Position numbers and translations under genes: made by a program. A stretch of 7,619 nt of DNA, taken from assembly GCA_937920115.1 (NCBI GenBank), contig CALGVF010000195.1:1-7619 (forward strand), in the 5' to 3' direction. Origin of the DNA: an uncultured Clostridia bacterium. GTDB lineage: Bacteria > Bacillota > Clostridia > Christensenellales > Borkfalkiaceae. This document shows, one piece after another, positions 1 to 7,070 of this stretch. Numbering within the stretch: the stretch's first letter is position 1; every line of letters starts with the position of its first letter. The notes beneath the pieces are model-generated. The model searched no databases. It was given only the letters and a program-made list of their open reading frames with translations, and was not told the origin of the DNA.

Positions 1-695
1 AAAAGGGAAAAGGCATCCTCGTATCGAATACCGTGGACGGAAATATAATTTTAGGACCTACCGCCGAAGAAATAGAAGAAAACGACGTCTCCACTACAGA
101 AATCGGACTTAATCACGTCAAGGAAAAAGCCGCAGAAATGATTAAAAACGTTCCGTTTTACAACACTATCACCTCTTTCGCGGGCGTGAGAGCATACTCG
201 AAAGACAGGCACGATTTCATAATCGAAAACAGCAAGGCGACGGAGGGGCTAATAACCGTTTGCGGAATCGAGTCGCCCGGTCTCACCTCTGCTCCCGCCA
301 TTGCGAGATACGTTGCGGAAAACCTTATTCCCGAAGAGTTCAGAAAATCGCCGAAAGAAAATTTCAACCCGAGACGAACGCCCGACGGTTTATTCAAAAC
401 TCTGCCGACGGAAGAAAAAAACAAGATTATAAAGGAAAATCCGAGTTACGGAAATATCGTATGCAGATGTGAGCAAGTGTCCGAAGGCGAAATCTTAGAA
501 GCGATAAGAAGAAATCCGAAGGCTCGCTCGATTGACGCGGTAAAACGCAGAACACGAAGCGGAATGGGCAGGTGCCAAGGTGGTTTTTGCAGCGTGAAAG
601 TTACGGAAATTCTCGCAAGAGAACTGAATATTCCGATTGAAGAAGTCAATAAAAACGAGCGAGGCTCGAACAATATCACAGGGGTGACGAAATGA
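1..695 (+). CDS. glpA: GlpA-like FAD-dependent dehydrogenase with C-terminal BFD [2Fe-2S] domain (5' truncated)
   Basis: The reading frame is open from the left edge (first full codon at 3), so this is the C-terminal part of a larger protein; the GTG at 33 is an internal codon, not the start. The first part matches the end of a DAO-type FAD domain of the anaerobic glycerol-3-phosphate dehydrogenase/GlpA group: N-T-V-D-G-N near the start, F-A-G-V-R-A around 177, and G-I-E-S-P-G-L-T-S-A-P-A-I-A around 265-306. The last ~75 residues form a BFD-like [2Fe-2S] domain with ligands C-x-C (462-470) and C-x4-C (573-590). The family oxidises sn-glycerol-3-phosphate to dihydroxyacetone phosphate, or acts on a related 2-hydroxy acid, passing electrons through FAD to the cluster. 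The frame ends in TGA and overlaps the next ATG by 4 nt, so translation is likely coupled. The exact substrate cannot be settled from a C-terminal fragment. Confidence 0.88.
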   Translation, partial: KGKGILVSNTVDGNIILGPTAEEIEENDVSTTEIGLNHVKEKAAEMIKNVPFYNTITSFAGVRAYSKDRHDFIIENSKATEGLITVCGIESPGLTSAPAIARYVAENLIPEEFRKSPKENFNPRRTPDGLFKTLPTEEKNKIIKENPSYGNIVCRCEQVSEGEILEAIRRNPKARSIDAVKRRTRSGMGRCQGGFCSVKVTEILARELNIPIEEVNKNERGSNNITGVTK

Positions 696-1930
696 AAAGA
701 GATCTCGTTATTATCGGGGGCGGTCCCGCAGGGCTTGCCGCCGCAGTTGCCGCTTACGACAGCGGAGTTAAAGACGTTCTAATCGTCGAAAGAGAGGAAA
801 GACTCGGCGGAATACTCCTTCAATGTATTCACAACGGTTTCGGGCTGACGAGGTTTAAAGAAAGTCTCACGGGTCCCGAGTACGCCGACAGATTCGTCAA
901 AGAAGTCGTTAAAAGAAACATAGAATACATGACGAACGCCACGGTTTTAAACGTTTCAAAGGACAAGGAAGTTACAATCGTAAGCCCCGAAACAGGAATC
1001 ATAACCGTCAACGCAAAAGCGATAATTCTCGCAATGGGTTGCAGAGAAAGAAGCCGCGGAGCGTTGAATATCCCCGGTAGCAGACCCGCGGGTATTTTCT
1101 CGGCGGGTACCGCTCAGAAGTTCATAAACGTAAAAGGTTATTCGGTCGGCAAAAACGTAGTGATTTTGGGTTCGGGAGACATAGGACTTATCATGGCGAG
1201 GCGTATGACCTTAGAGGGGGCGTCCGTCAAAGCCGTATGTGAGATAATGCCCTACTCTTCGGGCTTAAACAGAAATATCGAACAGTGTCTCAACGACTTT
1301 AATATTCCCCTGTATCTCAATCACACGATAACGAATATCGATGGTAATAAAAGGGTTACGGGCGTTACGATTTCAAAAGTTGACGAAAACAGAAAGCCGA
1401 TAAAAGGTACGGAAATGCACATAGATTGCGACACGATTTTATTTTCCGTCGGACTTATCCCCGAAAACGAACTATCGAAAAACGCGGGCGTTGAAATTTC
1501 GCCCTCGACCAAGGGAGCGATAACGGATCAAAACAGAATGACGAATATCGACGGAATATTCGCTTGCGGAAACGTTCTGCACGTTCACGACCTCGTAGAT
1601 TTCGTGTCGGAAGAGGCGGAACTCGCGGGCAAAGCCGCAGCCGAATATATCGCGGGTAAAGTCGTAAAAAATAAGAATATCGCAGTCAAAAACGGCGATA
1701 TAATAAGTTATATCGTTCCGCAGAAAATAACTGACGGAAACGCAAACGTGAAACTGTTTTTCAGAGTTAAAAACGTAGTAAGAGATCGTCGGCTTAAAGT
1801 ACTTGCGGACGGAAAAGAGGTTTTCGCCGTCAAAAAGGCGATTTTAACCCCCGGTGAAATGCAAACGTACGTTTTAAGAAAAGAAACGTTACAAAACGCC
1901 GAAAATACCATAGAATTAAAGGTGGAATGA
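692..1930 (+). CDS. NAD(P)/FAD-dependent oxidoreductase, GlpB/HcnB-like partner subunit
   Basis: A complete 412-aa flavoprotein. The N-terminal Rossmann fold has GGGPAG at residues 9-14 followed by a V-E-R-E acidic strand end, for FAD. A second nucleotide-binding motif GSGDIG lies at 160-165, for NAD(P)H. The late FAD motif D-G-I-F-A-C-G-N ends at residue 293. A conserved-looking Cys sits at residue 45 in LLQC; there is no CxxC redox pair, so it is not a thioredoxin reductase. Residues ~325-412 are a beta-rich C-terminal domain. The start overlaps the previous stop as ATGA, with the ribosome site AGGGGTGA at 680-687. In Clostridia the order GlpA-like/this protein/DUF1667 is a recurring cassette. 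From that I infer that it takes electrons from the GlpA-like subunit, or couples it to NAD(P)H, in the cytoplasm. The family is secure; the substrate and electron acceptor are inferred. Confidence 0.9.
   Translation: MKRDLVIIGGGPAGLAAAVAAYDSGVKDVLIVEREERLGGILLQCIHNGFGLTRFKESLTGPEYADRFVKEVVKRNIEYMTNATVLNVSKDKEVTIVSPETGIITVNAKAIILAMGCRERSRGALNIPGSRPAGIFSAGTAQKFINVKGYSVGKNVVILGSGDIGLIMARRMTLEGASVKAVCEIMPYSSGLNRNIEQCLNDFNIPLYLNHTITNIDGNKRVTGVTISKVDENRKPIKGTEMHIDCDTILFSVGLIPENELSKNAGVEISPSTKGAITDQNRMTNIDGIFACGNVLHVHDLVDFVSEEAELAGKAAAEYIAGKVVKNKNIAVKNGDIISYIVPQKITDGNANVKLFFRVKNVVRDRRLKVLADGKEVFAVKKAILTPGEMQTYVLRKETLQNAENTIELKVE
1918..1925 (+). promoter_or_regulatory. Ribosome binding site that decides the DUF1667 start
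   Basis: AAAGGTGG lies 1 nt before the ATG at 1927 but 7 nt before the ATG at 1933. The second spacing is normal and the first is too short, so 1933 is the better start even though 1927 overlaps the upstream stop. Confidence 0.6.
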
Positions 1931-1932
1931 CT

Positions 1933-2280
1933 ATGACGGAGAAAACGATTACTTGCATAGAATGCCCGAAAGGGTGCCTTATAACCGTTCGCCAAGACGG
2001 CTCGGAAATAACCGAAATTTCGGGGTTCAGTTGCCCGAGGGGAAAAACCTACGCGGAAAACGAGGTCGTCTGCCCGAGGAGAGTTCTGACTACGACTGTG
2101 AGAAAGTCGGACGGAAGCGTAGTACCCGTCAAGACCGATAAGCCCGTAAAAAAGAGCGAATTATTCGACCTGATGGCTAAAATAAATAAAATCGTCGTAG
2201 ATGGAAAAGTATCGATAAACGATATTATCTGCAAAAATATCACGGAAGATATCAATCTCATAGCGACCGACAATAAGTAA
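1933..2280 (+). CDS. DUF1667 cysteine-rich protein of the GlpA-type redox operon
   Basis: A small 115-aa protein (117 aa if the ATG at 1927 is used). It opens with T-C-I-E-C-P-K-G-C, giving Cys 8, 11 and 15, followed by S-C-P-R-G around Cys 34 and V-C-P-R-R around Cys 47; the C-P-x-G and C-P-R-R contexts are typical of DUF1667. The five N-terminal cysteines could bind an Fe-S cluster or zinc; a sixth Cys (100) is near the C terminus. No signal peptide or membrane segment is visible. It is the last gene before a strong terminator and follows the flavoprotein with almost no gap, so it is very probably co-expressed. The family has no firmly assigned biochemical role that I know of. Its constant linkage to these dehydrogenases suggests an electron-transfer or assembly subunit, which is inference. 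Confidence 0.85.
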   Translation: MTEKTITCIECPKGCLITVRQDGSEITEISGFSCPRGKTYAENEVVCPRRVLTTTVRKSDGSVVPVKTDKPVKKSELFDLMAKINKIVVDGKVSINDIICKNITEDINLIATDNK

Positions 2281-2302
2281 TTTTCGGTTTATAAATCATA
2301 TC

Positions 2303-2338
2303 GCTGTATTTCGCAAAATTGCGAAATACAGCATTTTT
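2303..2338 (+). terminator. Rho-independent terminator closing the redox operon
   Basis: A perfect 14-bp inverted repeat (2303-2316 with 2319-2332) with an A-rich tip is followed by A and five T (2334-2338). It lies 22 nt after the DUF1667 stop and before the next promoter, so the following genes are a separate transcription unit. Confidence 0.85.
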
Positions 2339-2353
2339 ATTATACAAAAAGGC

Positions 2354-2382
2354 AAGACTTCGGCAGATTTATGATATATAAT
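2354..2382 (+). promoter_or_regulatory. Probable sigma-A promoter of the phosphatase/surface-protein operon
   Basis: A perfect -10 box TATAAT at 2377-2382 is preceded at 17 bp by AAGACT (2354-2359), a weak -35 matching three of six positions. Transcription would start near 2389, leaving a leader of about 33 nt with the ribosome site AGGAAGG at 2411-2417. The -10 is convincing; the -35 is weak, so an activator may be needed. Confidence 0.55.
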
Positions 2383-2421
2383 GTTATATAGCGAAATAAA
2401 AGCAATAAAAAGGAAGGAAAA

Positions 2422-3558
2422 ATGAAAAAACATCTGTTTAAAGTCACCATGCTCTCGCTCGCGATCGTCGCGATTTTCGTATGCTCGTTTTACGCCGAAG
2501 CCGTCGCTTCCGATAAAACGAAAAAAGCGGCTTCAAGCGATATAATTAAAGTCATATCGCCCGAACGCTCGTCCGAAATCGACCTCGACAACGAGACGAT
2601 TAAAAAGTATTTCGCCGAATATACTCGGGAATGCAGTTACGATTATTTCGGTAAAGGCGATCAATACTTTATGAACGATGTAAAGTTGGAATTGCAACCC
2701 GAATCGGGAGCCGAAGCGGAATACTATCAGGTATACCTGTCCCAAGATAAATTCTTCGGCGAAGCCGAAAAATATCTGACGATTAAGCCCGAATATACGT
2801 TGCAAAACCTCATTCCGAACAGAGATTACTATTGGAAAGTAAAAGTATCCTATAAAAACGGCGAACAATCGACCTCTAAGGTCTATAAATTTACCACGAA
2901 AGGAAGCGTGAGAACCATTACCGCCGACGGCGTATCTAATTCACGCGACCTCGGAGGGGCGAAAACCGCAGACGGCAAAACTATTAAATACGGTATGATT
3001 TACCGTTCGGCGAACCTCGATTCGATTACCGAAAAGGGCAAAAAACAGTTGCGTATGCTCGGAATTAAAACCGAACTCGATTTAAGAGGCGATACGCTTA
3101 CGAAATCTCCGCTCGGCGACGACGTGAAATTCATAAATATCAAGGGAGCGTACAACGTAGGACATTTCAAAGGAATAGAATTCGGTTACGACGCAAACAA
3201 CGAATACATCGGTTATTTCTGCGACGAACTGAGGGCTTGCGCCGACGAAAGCAACTACCCCATGATATTCCACTGCGCCATAGGAAGAGACCGCACGGGT
3301 ACTCTCGCCGCTTATCTGCAAATGCTCTGCGGAGTTCCCGTAAACGATATATACCGCGATTTTGAGCTTTCGCACCTTTCGGTCGCTGGGGCTTTAGACA
3401 ATTCTCGCGGAATGTACGCCCCGTTTGACGCAATGATTAACTATATCAACGCTCAACCCGGTTCCTCGCTTAGCGATAAAGCGGAAAAATACGCTATAAG
3501 AATGGGCGTTTCAGCCGAAGATATAGCGGCTATACGCAGTATTTTGTTGGAGGGTTAA
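2422..3558 (+). CDS. Exported tyrosine/lipid phosphatase with FN3-like domain
   Basis: A 378-aa protein. Residues 1-29 are a classic signal peptide (K-K, hydrophobic core, A-V-A before S30); the Cys at 21 is not in a lipobox. Residues ~84-160 look like a fibronectin type III-like beta domain (Y-Y-W-K-V-K-V, ending K-F-T-T-K). Residues ~162-378 are a Y_phosphatase3/LipA-type phosphatase: N-S-R-D-L-G-G, Y-R-S-A, D-L-R (220-222) and the P-loop HCAIGRDRTG at 284-293, with nucleophile Cys285 and phosphate-binding Arg291. The enzyme would hydrolyse phosphotyrosine, phosphoserine/threonine or phosphoinositides outside the membrane. Relatives such as Listeria LipA and mycobacterial MptpB usually have Lys where this has Arg289. 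It has no anchor of its own, so it is probably released or held by its neighbour. The start is fixed by AGGAAGG 4 nt upstream. It is followed after 3 nt by the surface-protein gene. Confidence 0.88.
   Translation: MKKHLFKVTMLSLAIVAIFVCSFYAEAVASDKTKKAASSDIIKVISPERSSEIDLDNETIKKYFAEYTRECSYDYFGKGDQYFMNDVKLELQPESGAEAEYYQVYLSQDKFFGEAEKYLTIKPEYTLQNLIPNRDYYWKVKVSYKNGEQSTSKVYKFTTKGSVRTITADGVSNSRDLGGAKTADGKTIKYGMIYRSANLDSITEKGKKQLRMLGIKTELDLRGDTLTKSPLGDDVKFINIKGAYNVGHFKGIEFGYDANNEYIGYFCDELRACADESNYPMIFHCAIGRDRTGTLAAYLQMLCGVPVNDIYRDFELSHLSVAGALDNSRGMYAPFDAMINYINAQPGSSLSDKAEKYAIRMGVSAEDIAAIRSILLEG
3549..3554 (+). promoter_or_regulatory. Ribosome binding site inside the end of the phosphatase gene
   Basis: GGAGGG lies in the last codons of the phosphatase gene, 7 nt before the ATG at 3562. 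This supports coupled translation and fixes the start of the surface-protein gene. Confidence 0.8.
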
Positions 3559-3561
3559 AGT

Positions 3562-5835
3562 ATGAAAAAATATTTATCTGTATTACTTTTGCTTATAACC
3601 GCCCTGCTCTTCTGCGGCTCCGCTAAGGCATTCGATGTTGATTCAGCCGAAACGACGGTAAAATACGACGTCTCGGATGTCACGACAATGAACGAGGGAG
3701 ACGAAATATCGGTAAAACAAGGTACGAAGTACGTTGGAAACAAAACGCTCGGATACGGCGATATCGTTGAATTCGGATATAAAAACGCCGACACCTCAAA
3801 GCAACTCAGAATGGCTTTCGGCATAGGTTCTTACGGTTTTTACCTGTATTATAACCCCGATAACCCCGTCACGATAATGAGTTGCGATATGGATAATTGG
3901 GCAAGAAAGAACAATATCGTTACCGTTACTCGCAATTTGTTCGTCGATTATAGCGAAATCGAACTCGTCCTCACCGAAAAAGACGGCGAGAACGTTCGTC
4001 TCGAAATGACCTATTCGGACGGAGAAGAAAGGAAAGTCGTCGGAGTCGATTTTGCGAAAGTCGCGGAATGCGATATGCTTTTCAGATACGGCGATATGAA
4101 TTTTGACGGCAACAGAATAAAATCGCTCGCAAACGCTCCTATTTTCGGAAACGGTTTCCTGTATAGCGGCGAAAACGTTTCGGGCGAAAACGTTTACGGC
4201 GGTTGCAATATTTCGGTAGTTTCCAAGAAAAACGCGGAAGCCGCGGGCGTTCCCGAGGGCTTTGAAAGCGATTCCGTTCTAATTGCTTCCAACACGACTT
4301 CGTCTTTCGATATGTCGTTCGATTTTACGCCGCTTGCCCATAAGAGAAAGCATATTACGAAAATATCGTTTACTCTCTACGTTGAAAAAAACGCGGCGGA
4401 CAACGACGGATATCCCGAAATTCGTATTCCCGACGGAAACGGCGGTTGGATACTTCGCTACCCCGTCGGCTCGGCAAAAACGGGACAATGGCTGACGATT
4501 ACGGTTTCCGACAGTACGGTTTTGGATAAACTCTGCCCGAACGGAATATTAGGCAAATTCGTGTTCGGTATGCGAGCGAACGGCGTTGCGAAGATGTTTA
4601 TCGACAGTATCGCAATCGAAACTCTGCCGCCCGACGTGCAACCGCCCGTTATCGACGCCGCCGTAAGATCGTTTAAAACGACCGAGGGAACTTACCCCAC
4701 GCTCGATTATATTACGATTACCGACGATTCAGGGGCGTTCGACGTTAAATACGAATGGTCAGACGGGTCGCTCGATTTTAACGGAAGATTGAAAGCAGGC
4801 AATCACACTTGCAAAATAACCGCCGTAGACGGTTGGGATAACGAGACGGTCGTCGTCATTGCTTACGAAGTCGAAGCCGAAACGCCCGTTGAAAGATACT
4901 CGATTATATTCAGACGAGAAGGCAAAGAGGACGTCGCCGTCGAATATTCCGCAGAAACGGAAGATTTCGTCGTACCGCCCGAACTTGAAGTCAAGCGTTT
5001 CTACAACGCAAGTTGGGAAGACTATGAGTTCGAGTACGTAGTCGGACAGGTCGTAAACGCCGTTTACACGCCTATCGATTATACCGTAAGCTATTACGCC
5101 GACGGCGAAAAAGTCGAAACAAAGTCGTATACGATAAGCGATTCCGAGTACGCCGACCCCGCCGTTCCCGAAAAAGACGGTTATACCGCTAAGTGGGAAG
5201 AATTTGTTTTTGCCAACGAAGCGGAAATTACCGTCAACGCGATATATACGCCGATAGATTACACAGTTTCTTTTGCGGTCGGCGAAACAATCGTCGCAAA
5301 GGTTTCGTACAATTACGACAACAAAAATATAGAGGAACCCGCGGTACCCGAAAAGAGGTTTTATACGGGCAAATGGGGCGATTACACGCTGAAAGGCAAC
5401 ATAACCGTTCAAGCCGTTTACTCGCCCAAAATTTACACCGTTACCTACAAGGCGGACGGCAAAGTCGTAGCGACAATCGAATATTCGATAGAAAACTTCG
5501 ATTTCAGCGAGCCGAAAGTACCCGAAAAGAAGGGCTATAAAGGAAAATGGGAAGAACACGAATTTGCGTTTGAAGATATTACGGTCAACGCAGTTTATAC
5601 GAAGACTGACGAGCCTATAAACCCGCCGTCGGGAGACTCTTCGTCAAGCGAATCGACCGATAACGAATCAAACGGCGGCGAAAACCCGTCGAGCGGAACC
5701 TCGTCCGACGAATCCTCGAAAAGTAATTCTTCGGGCGGCAGCGGCTGCTCGTCCTCGATTGCTCCGATAATATCGCTCTCGGCGTTACTTATACTTTCCG
5801 CGGCAATAATCGTTCTGAAACGTAAAAAGGCGTAA
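3562..5835 (+). CDS. Large cell-surface protein with InlB-like B-repeats and GCSSS-type C-terminal anchor
   Basis: A 757-aa exported protein. Residues 1-23 are a signal peptide (cleavage after A-K-A); Cys18 follows Phe, so a lipobox is unlikely. Residues ~24-185 and ~195-355 appear as beta-rich domains, the second resembling a jelly-roll carbohydrate-binding module (inference). Residues ~358-438 look like an Ig/HYR-type domain (starts P-P-V-I-D, then T-D-D-S-G and A-V-D-G-W-D-N-E). Four ~55-residue repeats follow at 446-503, 507-563, 567-621 and 625-680, each running Y-x-V-x-F/Y ... P-x-V-P-x-K ... W-x-x-Y/F ... V-x-A-V/I-Y, like Listeria-Bacteroides B-repeats. Residues ~685-727 are a Ser/Gly/Glu-rich wall-spanning linker, then GCSSS at 728-732, a hydrophobic helix at 733-752 and KRKKA at the end. 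There is no LPXTG. The likely role is adhesion or glycan binding at the cell surface, possibly presenting or assisting the co-transcribed phosphatase. The ligand is unknown. Confidence 0.85.
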   Translation: MKKYLSVLLLLITALLFCGSAKAFDVDSAETTVKYDVSDVTTMNEGDEISVKQGTKYVGNKTLGYGDIVEFGYKNADTSKQLRMAFGIGSYGFYLYYNPDNPVTIMSCDMDNWARKNNIVTVTRNLFVDYSEIELVLTEKDGENVRLEMTYSDGEERKVVGVDFAKVAECDMLFRYGDMNFDGNRIKSLANAPIFGNGFLYSGENVSGENVYGGCNISVVSKKNAEAAGVPEGFESDSVLIASNTTSSFDMSFDFTPLAHKRKHITKISFTLYVEKNAADNDGYPEIRIPDGNGGWILRYPVGSAKTGQWLTITVSDSTVLDKLCPNGILGKFVFGMRANGVAKMFIDSIAIETLPPDVQPPVIDAAVRSFKTTEGTYPTLDYITITDDSGAFDVKYEWSDGSLDFNGRLKAGNHTCKITAVDGWDNETVVVIAYEVEAETPVERYSIIFRREGKEDVAVEYSAETEDFVVPPELEVKRFYNASWEDYEFEYVVGQVVNAVYTPIDYTVSYYADGEKVETKSYTISDSEYADPAVPEKDGYTAKWEEFVFANEAEITVNAIYTPIDYTVSFAVGETIVAKVSYNYDNKNIEEPAVPEKRFYTGKWGDYTLKGNITVQAVYSPKIYTVTYKADGKVVATIEYSIENFDFSEPKVPEKKGYKGKWEEHEFAFEDITVNAVYTKTDEPINPPSGDSSSSESTDNESNGGENPSSGTSSDESSKSNSSGGSGCSSSIAPIISLSALLILSAAIIVLKRKKA
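4897..5601 (+). repeat. Four in-frame InlB-like B-repeat units
   Basis: Units at 4897-5070, 5080-5250, 5260-5424 and 5434-5601 encode divergent copies of a ~55-residue module. The first three joins share T-P-I-D-Y or S-P-K-I-Y linkers. Divergence at DNA level is high, so this is an old protein-level repeat rather than a recent tandem duplication. Confidence 0.8.
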
Positions 5836-5886
5836 TTTTCAACTCAGTAATTGCTATCTTACGATTTATTCGGATAGTTGCTCATA

Positions 5887-5920
5887 AAAAAAGTTGGAAT
5901 GGAGACGTTCCAACTTTTTT
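5887..5920. terminator. Bidirectional terminator between convergent operons
   Basis: An A6 run and GTTGGAA (5887-5899) pair with TTCCAAC and a T6 run (5908-5920). The tip can close further on a GAGA (GNRA) tetraloop at 5902-5905. It lies 51 nt after the surface-protein stop on the plus strand and 7 nt after the 172-aa gene's stop on the minus strand; both strands present a T-run, so it can serve both. Confidence 0.88.
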
Positions 5921-5927
5921 ATAGTTA

Positions 5928-6446
5928 TCAAAGATTTTGAAGTAAGTCTATGGCAAACTTTTGTCCGTTCCGGTCGAAAACCGTTTGCCATTTGTCGCCC
6001 GAGTTGCTATGAACCCGTTTAAGAAATATTCCGTATTGTTCGGCTTTTTCGCTTGCAATCATTCTCGGTGCTTCTTCCGAGTTGTCGACAAACAAGCCTC
6101 TGGCGTAAAGAATCTGAGCAAGGTCGTAATAAGTCAGTTTTACTTCCTTACCGTAAACTTCAAGAATATTTCTGACAATCTGAGAAAGGCTTATCGGGTA
6201 GTCTTCGATTTTTATTTGCGGAGTTAATTCCGCTCTGTATTCAAATTTACGTTTTTTTGATTTTTTAGCCGAAGTTTTACCGTTCAGCAATTCTTTCAAT
6301 ACGCCGTTTACGGCAAACAAACATCTGCTCACTTTGACGTCGTTTAATATCTCGTCGTCTCCCGCTATTTCCCCCGTAAAAGGATTGATTCCCTGAGCGA
6401 GTTTTTCCACAGATTCTTGAAGATTTGCAATAGTCTCTTTTTCCAT
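5928..6446 (-). CDS. Protein of unknown function (172 aa), second gene of the minus-strand unit
   Basis: I do not recognise a characterised family. The N-terminal part (residues ~1-55) reads as helical, with L-A-Q-G-I-N-P-F-T-G-E, D-D-E-I-L-N-D and S-R-C-L-F-A-V. A basic stretch K-T-S-A-K-K-S-K-K-R-K lies at 57-67. The C-terminal half (85-172) is mixed alpha/beta, ending D-R-N-G-Q-K-F-A-I-D-L-L-Q-N-L. There is no signal peptide or membrane segment, so it is probably cytoplasmic; the basic stretch could contact nucleic acid, which is only a guess. The start ATG has AGAGGA 8 nt upstream (6455-6460 in plus coordinates). The stop is TGA. It lies 54 nt downstream of the broken HEPN-like gene and should be read from the same strong promoter. 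The region is visibly more AT-rich than the left half, which fits accessory or transferred DNA. Confidence 0.75.
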   Translation of the reverse strand: MEKETIANLQESVEKLAQGINPFTGEIAGDDEILNDVKVSRCLFAVNGVLKELLNGKTSAKKSKKRKFEYRAELTPQIKIEDYPISLSQIVRNILEVYGKEVKLTYYDLAQILYARGLFVDNSEEAPRMIASEKAEQYGIFLKRVHSNSGDKWQTVFDRNGQKFAIDLLQNL

Positions 6447-6500
6447 TTCCTTTATCCTCTGTTTTATAAAATGACATAAAATATTTTAGCAAATAATGAA

Positions 6501-6992
6501 TTATGAAAAGAAATTTTTAATTTTTTCCCAAACCTTACGCAAAAAGGGTTTTTCATCATCAAAATAAGACTTTCTTTGTCCATTCTTTTGTTCATTGCCC
6601 GAGTCTATATCTGCATTTTGAATATTTCGGCTGTATTCTTGTTTGATGTTGTTTTTCCGTTGATTTTCAATTTCCTGAGCCTTACGTAGTATTGCTAACG
6701 GGTCGGTTGTATTCATTATTCTTTCGTAAAAGTCATCAACAAATTCCAAATCGAACTGACTACAAATATTCGATTCCAACGTACCTACTTCGTGCGATAA
6801 TTGATTTCACACCCACCGAACGTGTTTTAATTTTTTTAAGTCGCTATTCCACGTTGAAACGTACTGTTCTCCATACCATTCGCTTTCCATTAAACGAATA
6901 TATCCGGATACCCCATCATAACTAGACAGGCATTCTCTACATAATTTATCAAGACTTTTATATGCTTCCTGAAATTCAAGGCATAAAAGCAT
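6501..6992 (-). pseudogene. HEPN-like protein gene broken by one in-frame TGA
   Basis: Two open segments, 6992-6807 and 6806-6501, lie in the same frame and are separated only by the TGA at 6809-6807, so this is one 163-codon gene with a nonsense codon and no frameshift. Read through, the junction is V-R-W-V-(stop)-N-Q-L-S-H-E-V-G. From memory of related clostridial hypothetical proteins, the residue before N-Q-L-[AS]-H is Arg. CGA to TGA is a single transition, and R-N-x-x-x-H is the catalytic form of HEPN RNase motifs (Rx4-6H with a polar residue after the Arg). Elsewhere the protein has V-D-D-F-Y-E-R-I-M-N and a charged linker, and ends W-E-K-I-K-N-F-F-S. The start ATG at 6992 follows GGTGA. 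The 61-aa first product lacks the motif. Restart at the TTG at 6779 would give a 92-aa fragment without it. The HEPN assignment is tentative; the interrupted frame is directly visible. Confidence 0.7.
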
Positions 6993-7041
6993 TTTTATAT
7001 CACCATTTCATTATTACTACTTCATTTTCAATATTACGTTA

Positions 7042-7070
7042 ATTATATTCAGAATAGACAATTTTGTCAA
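7042..7070 (-). promoter_or_regulatory. Perfect-consensus sigma-A promoter for the minus-strand unit
   Basis: Read on the minus strand, TTGACA (7070-7065) and TATAAT (7047-7042) are exact matches to both consensus hexamers at the ideal 17-bp spacing. Transcription should begin near 7035, about 43 nt before the ATG at 6992. No obvious operator palindrome overlaps it. Confidence 0.88.

Noticed and set aside
3562..3630. Lipoprotein signal in the surface protein (and in the phosphatase)
   Set aside because: The Cys residues in both signal peptides follow bulky residues (LLFC and FVC), which do not fit the lipobox; SPase I sites (A-K-A and A-V-A) are better.
4759..5559. 266-aa open frame on the minus strand
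   Set aside because: It lies wholly inside the surface-protein gene opposite the repeats. Its Phe/Arg/Val-rich translation has no domain logic, and it lacks a supporting ribosome site; it is a shadow of the plus-strand gene.
6807..6809. In-frame TGA as selenocysteine or reassigned tryptophan codon
   Set aside because: Three intact genes here end in TGA, so it is a stop in this genome. No SECIS-like GC-rich hairpin follows, and related proteins suggest Arg, not Cys, at this site.
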